Positions 6,058-12,413 of a stretch of DNA of 12,413 nucleotides are shown here, piece after piece. The DNA is from an uncultured Collinsella sp. GTDB taxonomy: Bacteria; Actinomycetota; Coriobacteriia; Coriobacteriales; Coriobacteriaceae. The position numbers were made by a program, and so were the translations under genes. The stretch lies in contig CABQMC010000027.1 in assembly GCA_902465115.1 (NCBI GenBank), forward strand, positions 1 to 12,413. The letters are read 5' to 3'. How positions within the stretch are numbered: the first letter of the stretch is position 1; every line of letters starts with the position of its first letter. The notes under the pieces were generated by a model. It did no database searches and had not been told where the DNA came from. It saw only the letters and a program-made list of their open reading frames with translations.

Positions 6058-6813
6058 TTAGTTCATGCTGCTTTGGTGGCCGGTTCGACCGGTGCCGTTG
6101 CGCGTCACGGTTTCATGGAGCAAAAAGAACCCGGGGACCTGCTTGGTCTCGGTGTATTCCATAAGGATGCCGTCGGCGTTGTAGGTCTGCCCGCGTATAA
6201 CGGCGAGTGCGTTAAAGTCGTCGAGATCGAGCACGCGCGTATCCTCGGGCGTGGGATGCTCGATCGTTACGTCGCGTTTGCCCGTGGCAATCTTAATGCC
6301 AAGATCTTCTTCGAGGTAACGATAGATCGAGTCGTTGACAATCTCGGGTGTTAGTCCCGGTACCTGTGAGCTTAGATAATAGGAGTCGTCGGAGCACACG
6401 GCATGCCCGTCTGCATAACGGATGCGTTTGGCGCGCGTAAGCTCGCAGCCTTCGGGAAACCCGGTAATCCTGGAGAGTGCCTTGCTACAGACGAGGAGCT
6501 CAAAGACGGTGGTGACAGTCTTGAGCTCAAAGCCTCGGCTGGTCGCGATTTCCTTAAAAGTCTCGAGTCCGCCGCCGCCACGACTCTTCTCGTCACTGAT
6601 GTTGCGAATGACGCGCATGCCTTTGCCTTGCTGGGGGAGCACGTAACCATCTGCCGCAAGCATCGAGATGGCGCGACGGACCGTCATGCGCGAACAGTCA
6701 AACAGCTGCGTGAGCTCAGTCTCCGAAGGCAGATAACTCTGATAGGCATATGTGCCGTCGTCAATCGACTGCTTCACGTTGTCATAAATAGTTTGGAAGA
6801 TGGCTCGCGCCAT
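6058..6813 (-). CDS. GntR/HutC-family transcriptional regulator with UTRA domain
   Basis: A 251-aa DNA-binding regulator. Residues 1-70 form the GntR winged helix-turn-helix: LPSETELTQLF (28-38), recognition helix CSRMTVRRAISML (40-52) and wing GYVLPQQGKGMRV (56-68). Residues about 90-240 match a UTRA effector domain of the HutC/TreR type (TRAKRIRYADG at 126-136, and DSIYRYLEEDLGI at 161-173), which usually binds a sugar or sugar phosphate. AGGAG sits about 7 nt upstream of the start. It lies 65 bp downstream of the zinc-dehydrogenase gene on the same strand with no terminator between them, so the two are probably co-transcribed. HutC-type regulators bind GTnTAGAC-like palindromes, and such sites occur in the 7905-8120 divergent promoter region. 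It therefore probably represses both its own operon and malP-malA. The likely inducer is the transported sugar phosphate, by analogy with TreR; this is inference. Confidence 0.93.
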   Translation of the reverse strand: MARAIFQTIYDNVKQSIDDGTYAYQSYLPSETELTQLFDCSRMTVRRAISMLAADGYVLPQQGKGMRVIRNISDEKSRGGGGLETFKEIATSRGFELKTVTTVFELLVCSKALSRITGFPEGCELTRAKRIRYADGHAVCSDDSYYLSSQVPGLTPEIVNDSIYRYLEEDLGIKIATGKRDVTIEHPTPEDTRVLDLDDFNALAVIRGQTYNADGILMEYTETKQVPGFFLLHETVTRNGTGRTGHQSSMN

Positions 6814-6878
6814 GACGGTCTCCTAGAGCTGGGTGCGTGAACGACGGATGAGGACTGCTCGCGCAGGTGTCGATCGAT

Positions 6879-7904
6879 TTACTTGCTGGGGTCGATTATA
6901 TATTTACCCATGGCGCGCAGAGCTGGGTCTGACAGGATGGCGCCGAGTTCGTCGAGGGAAGCCACCTTGGCGACCATCGAGGATACGTCGATCCTGCCTG
7001 AGTCGATGAGCTCGAGCGCGCGACGCTGCGTATAAGGGTTGATGTAGGACGAGGTAAGCACAAGCTCCTTCTGGAAGACCTCGAAGGGCTTGACGGTGAT
7101 TGTCTCATCGGGCTTGGTGAGGCCGAACATCATGACCGTAGCCTTGTGGCCGGCGATCTGGATGGCCTGCTCGATGGTGACGGGCTTGCCAACACACTCG
7201 ATAACGACATCGACGTTGCCGACGCCCTCCTGCTTCAGGCAGGCCGGGACGTCCTCGTGGATGGAATCAATTGCCAGGTCGGCGCCGAGTTTGAGCGCAA
7301 CCTCGCGCTTGCCTTCGACAGGCTCGAGCAAGACAACCTTGGTGGCGCCGGCGTTTTTTGCAAGCTGCATCATGAGCAGACCGATCATGCCGCCGCCGAT
7401 AACGACAACTGTGCTGCCGGGCTTGATGTTGCACATATCGATGCCGTGCAGGCAGCAGGCGACGGGCTCGGTCATAGCACCCTGCTCAAAGCTGGTGTGA
7501 TCGCCCAACTTGTAGACTTGCTGCATATCGACGGAGCAGTACTCGGCAAAGCCGCCGTTGACGGTGGTGCCGTAACCGGTCATATGCTCGCAGTAGTGGT
7601 TGATTCCGTCGCGGCAGGGTTCGCAGCAGCCGCAGGGATGGTTTGGGTCGATGCACACGCGATCGCCCGGTTTAAAGCCAGCGACGTCGCTGCCCACGGC
7701 CTCGACAACGCCCGCAAACTCATGGCCAAGGATCGTGGGCGGGGTAACGTCGGCTGCACCCTTGTCGCCTTCATAGATATGAACGTCGGTACCGCAGACG
7801 CCGCAAGCTTTGACGTTGATCAGAACGTCGCGCTTGCCCACGGCCGGCTTTGCCGATTCCTCGACTCTGAGGTCGTGCTTTCCATAGAAGACCGCGCTTT
7901 TCAT
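6879..7904 (-). CDS. Zinc-dependent medium-chain dehydrogenase, sorbitol/threonine dehydrogenase-like
   Basis: A 341-aa cytosolic zinc alcohol dehydrogenase of the sorbitol/threonine/butanediol dehydrogenase branch. Catalytic zinc residues are C37 (ACGVCGTD), H61 and E62 (GHEFAG), and E146 (TEPVAC). The structural zinc lobe has C91, C94, C97 and C105. The Rossmann motif GGGMIG is at 170-175, and E194 at the end of the next strand favours NAD over NADP. Length is normal for the family. The start has AAGGAG about 7 nt upstream. It is the first gene of a minus-strand operon with gntR, and is divergent from an alpha-glucoside PTS. Its promoter carries CTAGAC/TATAGAC-type operators. This context suggests oxidation of a polyol or sugar derived from the imported glucoside, for example sorbitol to fructose. 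L-threonine or 2,3-butanediol dehydrogenase activity cannot be excluded by sequence alone. Confidence 0.9.
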   Translation of the reverse strand: MKSAVFYGKHDLRVEESAKPAVGKRDVLINVKACGVCGTDVHIYEGDKGAADVTPPTILGHEFAGVVEAVGSDVAGFKPGDRVCIDPNHPCGCCEPCRDGINHYCEHMTGYGTTVNGGFAEYCSVDMQQVYKLGDHTSFEQGAMTEPVACCLHGIDMCNIKPGSTVVVIGGGMIGLLMMQLAKNAGATKVVLLEPVEGKREVALKLGADLAIDSIHEDVPACLKQEGVGNVDVVIECVGKPVTIEQAIQIAGHKATVMMFGLTKPDETITVKPFEVFQKELVLTSSYINPYTQRRALELIDSGRIDVSSMVAKVASLDELGAILSDPALRAMGKYIIDPSK

Positions 7905-7940
7905 GGTGACTCCTTAACGTGGCGGTGAATATTGTAATGA

Positions 7941-7969
7941 AGTATAGGCATGTCTACAGGTATAGACAA
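7941..7969 (-). promoter_or_regulatory. Promoter of the zinc-dehydrogenase/gntR operon
   Basis: On the minus strand TTGTCT (complement of 7964-7969) and TATACT (complement of 7941-7946) are separated by exactly 17 bp, a good sigma-70 promoter. Transcription would start near 7934, leaving a short leader to the ATG at 7904. The -35 box is part of operator-like TATAGACA, so regulator binding would compete directly with RNA polymerase. Confidence 0.75.
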
Positions 7970-7985
7970 GCACATCTAGACAAGT
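7951..7985. promoter_or_regulatory. Cluster of GntR/HutC-type operator sites on the zinc-dehydrogenase side
   Basis: TGTCTA (7951-7956) and TAGACA (7963-7968) form an inverted repeat with 6-bp spacing. GTATAGAC (7960-7967) fits the GTnTAGAC core known for HutC-subfamily regulators. ATCTAGACAAGT (7974-7985) is a further site, identical in inverted orientation to 12 bases of the malP-side operator. The cluster covers the -35 of the dehydrogenase promoter. Sites are seen directly; assignment to the local GntR protein is inferred. Confidence 0.65.
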
Positions 7986-8100
7986 TGAATAGAAATATTA
8001 ATTGCAGCCATCAGCTATGTCAGATTTAGCAGGCAAAATACTGAACTTATACCGTTTACGGCCAATTATCGACCGCTGACCGAACATAGAAACCGTATTA

Positions 8101-8124
8101 ACTTGTCTAGATAAGTGATATGAT
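8101..8124 (+). promoter_or_regulatory. malP promoter with overlapping operator palindrome
   Basis: ACTTGTCTAGATAAGT (8101-8116) is a 16-bp palindrome with one mismatched pair. It runs directly into an extended -10 box, TG-A-TATGAT (8116-8124). No good -35 is present 16-18 bp upstream, so the TGn extension probably compensates. A repressor on the palindrome would cover the spacer and block transcription of malP-malA. Confidence 0.65.
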
Positions 8125-8260
8125 AAAAAAGAAGCGCAAGAAGTCGGGGAAGCGGGCCCACCCGTCCTATTGCACGAGGTACACGCAAACGGCGCGTCTG
8201 CGGTCTCGAGTGAAGCCAAAACCGCAGCCGCTCCGAATGAAGAGAGGGGGATTCCCCGTC

Positions 8261-9853
8261 ATGATGCAAAAGATACAACGTTTCGGCGGTGCAATGTACA
8301 CGCCTGCAATTCTTTTCGCATTTTCCGGAATCGTCGTCGGCCTGGGTACGTTGTTTACCACCGAGGCGATCTTTGGCGAGATGGCCACTGCGGGTCATCT
8401 TTGGTTTGATTGCTGGAATGTGCTGCTCCAGGGTGGTTGGACGCTCTTTAACCAGATGCCGTTGCTGTTTTGCGTAGCGTTGCCAATCTCGCTCGCGAAC
8501 AAGCAGAATGCTCGCTGCTGCATGGAGGCTTTGGCCATCTACCTTACCTTCAACTACTTTGTAAGCACAATCTTGGGGCAGTGGGGCCCTGTCTTTGGGG
8601 TCGACTACTCTGTCGAGGCGGGCAGCGGTACTGGTCTTGCCACTATCGCAAGCATCAAAACGCTTGATATGGGCATCATGGGCGCGCTTATCATTTCGGG
8701 TATCGCCACGATGCTTCACAACAAGTACTTCGACACCGAACTTCCTGAGTGGCTGGGCGTGTTCTCGGGCTCCGTGTTCATCTATATGATCGGTTTCTTC
8801 GTTATGGTTCCGGTCGCTCTTATCGCCTGCCTGGTATGGCCGCATGTTCAGGCTGCTATCGCCGCCTTCCAGGGATTCATCCTTTCCGCCGGTACGTTTG
8901 GCGTGGGCGTCTTTGCTTTCTTCGAGCGCGTGCTGATTCCTACGGGCCTGCACCACTTTATCTATACGCCGTTCTATTATGACAACGCGGCGGTCAACGG
9001 CGGCATCTTTGCTGCTTGGGCCAACATCCTGCCCCAACTGGCTGCCGATCCGAGCATTGCTCTTAAGGATGCCGCACCCTGGGCTGCCTATACCTGCCCT
9101 GGTTGGACTAAAGTCTTCGGCTCGCTTGGCGTCGCCATTGCGTTTTATATGACCGCCAAACCCGAGCGCAAGCAGCGCGTCAAGGCTCTGCTGATCCCGG
9201 TCACCCTTACCGCTATGCTTTGCGGTATTACCGAGCCGCTTGACTTCACCTTCCTGTTCATCGCGCCCGGCCTGTTCGTCGTCCACTGCGTGCTCGGAGC
9301 GCTCGGCTGCATGGCTCAAAACCTCCTTGGCGTCGTGGGTATCTTCGACGGCGGCATCATCTCGATGCTCTCGTGGGACTGGCTGCCCCTTTGGGCCGCA
9401 CACGGTCTGCAGTACGCCATCTCCATCCTTGTCGGTCTGTGCTTTACCGCTCTTTGGGTCGTGGTCTTCCGCTTCCTGATCGTCAAGTTCGACTTTAAGA
9501 CCCCCGGTCGCGAGGATGACGATGTTGAGGTCGAGCTCAAGTCCAAGGCCGACTACAAGCAAAAGCAGGGCGGTGCTGCTGCTAGCAAATCGGTCGCCCA
9601 GAGTAAAGATGATGAGCGCTTGGTGCTTGCCGAGAACATCCTCGATCTACTCGGTGGCACGGACAACGTCATCGATGTAACTAACTGCGCCACCCGTCTG
9701 CGCGTTAACGTCAAGGATAAGGGCGCCGTTGCACCCGAGGCTTCCTTCAAGGCGATCGGTACGCATGGCTTGGTGGTCCAAGGCCAGTCAATCCAGGTCA
9801 TCATCGGCCTTACCGTCCCGCAGGTTCGCGAGAAGTTCGAGAGTCTTCTGTAA
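8261..9853 (+). CDS. malP: Alpha-glucoside/maltose PTS permease, EIICB
   Basis: A 530-aa PTS sugar permease closely resembling GlvC/MalP/AglA. It imports an alpha-glucoside across the membrane and phosphorylates it. EIIC occupies residues 1-410, with about ten hydrophobic spans (for example 13-33, 165-192, 384-408), and the conserved GLHHFIY (229-235) and GITEPLDFTF (322-331) segments. A linker with FKTPGRE (412-418) and SKADY (428-432) leads to EIIB (453-530), with phospho-cysteine C476 in NCATRLR. There is no EIIA domain, so phosphate must come from a separate EIIA. ATG 8261 is chosen because MMQKIQRFGGAMYTP then aligns residue for residue with GlvC (recalled). ATG 8120 lies in the -10 box and adds a basic, unrelated N-terminus; 8237 and 8264 are other in-frame ATGs. 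The Shine-Dalgarno (AGGGGG, 8245-8250) is 10 nt upstream and can pair with CCCC at 8254-8257. The gene is divergent from the gntR operon and upstream of the matching GH4 gene. Confidence 0.93.
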   Translation: MMQKIQRFGGAMYTPAILFAFSGIVVGLGTLFTTEAIFGEMATAGHLWFDCWNVLLQGGWTLFNQMPLLFCVALPISLANKQNARCCMEALAIYLTFNYFVSTILGQWGPVFGVDYSVEAGSGTGLATIASIKTLDMGIMGALIISGIATMLHNKYFDTELPEWLGVFSGSVFIYMIGFFVMVPVALIACLVWPHVQAAIAAFQGFILSAGTFGVGVFAFFERVLIPTGLHHFIYTPFYYDNAAVNGGIFAAWANILPQLAADPSIALKDAAPWAAYTCPGWTKVFGSLGVAIAFYMTAKPERKQRVKALLIPVTLTAMLCGITEPLDFTFLFIAPGLFVVHCVLGALGCMAQNLLGVVGIFDGGIISMLSWDWLPLWAAHGLQYAISILVGLCFTALWVVVFRFLIVKFDFKTPGREDDDVEVELKSKADYKQKQGGAAASKSVAQSKDDERLVLAENILDLLGGTDNVIDVTNCATRLRVNVKDKGAVAPEASFKAIGTHGLVVQGQSIQVIIGLTVPQVREKFESLL

Positions 9854-9871
9854 ACCATCGTCCATCGAAAC

Positions 9872-9911
9872 AATCGGCCTTGCAGAGCCGGTATGCACCG
9901 CAAGGCCGATT
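9872..9911. other. Intercistronic stem-loop between malP and malA
   Basis: AATCGGCCTTGC (9872-9883) and GCAAGGCCGATT (9900-9911) form a perfect 12-bp stem, and GGT/ACC (9890-9892 with 9897-9899) may extend it inside. No T-run follows on either strand, so it is unlikely to be an efficient terminator. It may stabilise the malP message or mark a processing point that lets the two genes be expressed at different levels. Confidence 0.6.
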
Positions 9912-9981
9912 CTAGAGATAAAAAACTCCACTTCTAGGTAACAATTCCAAACCGTGCAGGCCGCGTACGGGGATGGATTGA

Positions 9982-11352
<1,371 letters not shown>

Positions 11353-11392
11353 GGACTACTGTCTCGAACCCTCACGCATCTCTGCTTCATTT

Positions 11393-11436
11393 GCGCCGCC
11401 GCGGTGTCCGGATTCGCCCGGATGCTGCGGCGGCGC
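11393..11436. other. Very GC-rich stem-loop between malA and ychF
   Basis: GCGCCGCCGC (11393-11402) pairs with GCGGCGGCGC (11427-11436). After a wobble, GTGTCCGG (11404-11411) pairs with CCGGATGC (11418-11425) with two wobbles, leaving a 6-nt loop. The roughly 19-bp stem has no T-run after it. It begins 41 nt after the malA stop, so it probably marks the 3' end of that message, perhaps by processing or factor-dependent termination. Confidence 0.65.
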
Positions 11437-11442
11437 TATACT
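11437..11442 (+). promoter_or_regulatory. Candidate -10 box for ychF
   Basis: TATACT directly follows the GC-rich stem-loop and would start transcription near 11449, about 30 nt before the ychF start. A recognisable -35 is missing because that region is the 3' half of the stem-loop, so the promoter is tentative. Confidence 0.4.
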
Positions 11443-11479
11443 TATGAAGTTTGAAGTACCTGTACCAAAAGGAGCTGTC

Positions 11480-12413
11480 GTGTCCCTTTCCATCGGTATC
11501 GTGGGCCTGCCCAACGTGGGCAAGTCGACGTTGTTCACCGCGCTTACCAAAAAGACCGGCCTTGCCGCCAACTACCCGTTTGCCACAATCGACCCCAACG
11601 TGGGCATCGTCGATGTGCCCGATAGCCGCCTGCAAAAGCTCGCCGACATCGTTAACCCCGGCCGCATTGTGCCGGCTACGGTCGAGTTTGTCGACATCGC
11701 TGGCCTGGTGAAGGGTGCCAACGAGGGCGAGGGCCTGGGCAACCAGTTCTTGGCAAACATCCGCGAGACCGATGCCATCTGCGAGGTCGTGCGCTACTTT
11801 AAGGACCCCAACGTCATGCGTGAGGTGGGCCGCACGGGCGAGTTCGTCGATCCCGCCGGCGATGCCGACACCATCATGACCGAGCTCATCCTGGCCGACA
11901 TGGGCACGCTCGAGAAGCAGCTGCCCAAGCTCGAGAAGGAGGCCAAGCGCGACAAGGAGCTTATGCCCAAGTTCGAGGTCGCTAAGCGCCTGCTTGCCTG
12001 GCTCAACGAGGGCAAGCGCGCCGCATCCATGGAGATGACCGACGAGGAGCGTGCTGCCGCCAAGGGCCTGTTCCTGCTCACCATGAAGCCCATCCTGTAT
12101 GTGGCCAACGTGGACGAGGATATGCTCAACGACGATCTGGCGCCCATCGATGGTGTTAAGCCGCTGCCCATCTGCGCCAAGATCGAGGCCGAGCTTTCCG
12201 AGCTCGATTCCGAGGACGCCGCCGACTACCTGGAGAGCCTGGGCCTGGAGCAGCCCGGCCTGGACGTGCTCGCTCAGGCTGCCTACAAGCTGCTCGGCCT
12301 GCAGTCGTTCTTTACGGCCGGCGAGATGGAGGTCAAGGCCTGGACGGTTCGTCAGGGCGCGACCGCCCCGCAGGCCGCCGGTGTCATCCACACCGACTTT
12401 GAGCGCGGCTTTA
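11480..12413 (+). CDS. ychF: Obg-like ATPase YchF, 5' part (runs off the window)
   Basis: 311 complete codons of a protein that is normally about 360 aa; the stop lies beyond the window. YchF is a conserved ribosome-associated ATPase of the Obg family linked to translation and stress responses. The P-loop GLPNVGKST is at 9-17, the G3 motif DIAG at 72-75, and NVDE at 210-213 stands in the place of NKxD, the change that gives this family preference for ATP over GTP. A charged helical hairpin follows at about 143-180. The TGS domain begins near residue 285 ([17 protein letters not shown]). The start is GTG at 11480, supported by AAAAGGAG at 11467-11474; the sequence [14 protein letters not shown] fits the family. 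It has no functional link to the sugar locus and looks like conserved chromosomal backbone on its right side. Confidence 0.97.
   Translation, partial: MSLSIGIVGLPNVGKSTLFTALTKKTGLAANYPFATIDPNVGIVDVPDSRLQKLADIVNPGRIVPATVEFVDIAGLVKGANEGEGLGNQFLANIRETDAICEVVRYFKDPNVMREVGRTGEFVDPAGDADTIMTELILADMGTLEKQLPKLEKEAKRDKELMPKFEVAKRLLAWLNEGKRAASMEMTDEERAAAKGLFLLTMKPILYVANVDEDMLNDDLAPIDGVKPLPICAKIEAELSELDSEDAADYLESLGLEQPGLDVLAQAAYKLLGLQSFFTAGEMEVKAWTVRQGATAPQAAGVIHTDFERGF

Noticed and set aside
8120..8260. Start at 8120 giving a 577-aa PTS protein
   Set aside because: The ATG is part of the extended -10 box and the added residues are basic and unlike any GlvC/MalP N-terminus.
8066..9562. 498-aa minus-strand frame opposite malP
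   Set aside because: Antisense shadow rich in D/E/K/R/H without family features, while the plus strand encodes a clear PTS permease.

Overview
The window comes from a high-GC anaerobic actinobacterium. The gene content (several alcohol and polyol dehydrogenases, a multi-cluster ferredoxin protein, and an alpha-glucoside PTS with a GH4 enzyme) and the C/G-ending codons suggest a gut Coriobacteriia member, most like Collinsella. That assignment rests on recognition of style and content, not on a database search.

Layout: (1) 1-432, minus strand, the N-terminal part of a TPR-like protein that leaves the window. (2) 433-932, a 500-bp divergent intergenic region with small repeats and hairpins. 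(3) 933-4521, three plus-strand group III (iron-type) dehydrogenases: an AdhE/butanol-dehydrogenase-like enzyme and two tandem GldA-type glycerol dehydrogenases, with a strong intrinsic terminator in each gap. (4) 4673-5926, a 417-aa protein with four [4Fe-4S] motifs on either side of an unassigned central domain. (5) 5927-6057, a convergent gap with two large hairpins, one followed by a U-tract on the minus strand. (6) 6058-11352, a sugar locus: on the minus strand a zinc sorbitol/threonine-dehydrogenase-like enzyme followed by a GntR/HutC regulator; divergently on the plus strand an alpha-glucoside PTS EIICB (MalP/GlvC type) and a GH4 6-phospho-alpha-glucosidase (MalA/GlvA type). (7) 11480 to the end, the 5' part of the housekeeping ATPase gene ychF.

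How the genes work together: the PTS protein would import and phosphorylate an alpha-glucoside, and the GH4 enzyme would release glucose 6-phosphate from it. The GntR protein probably controls both divergent units through CTAGAC-type palindromes. One overlaps the -35 of the zinc-dehydrogenase promoter, and another sits just upstream of the extended -10 of malP. A polyol-type dehydrogenase sharing this control suggests that the natural substrate may be a glucosyl-polyol (for example maltitol) rather than only maltose. That is an inference. The three iron-type dehydrogenases next door fit fermentative reduction of aldehydes and glycerol/dihydroxyacetone interconversion. No RNA gene, CRISPR array, insertion sequence or phage gene was seen.
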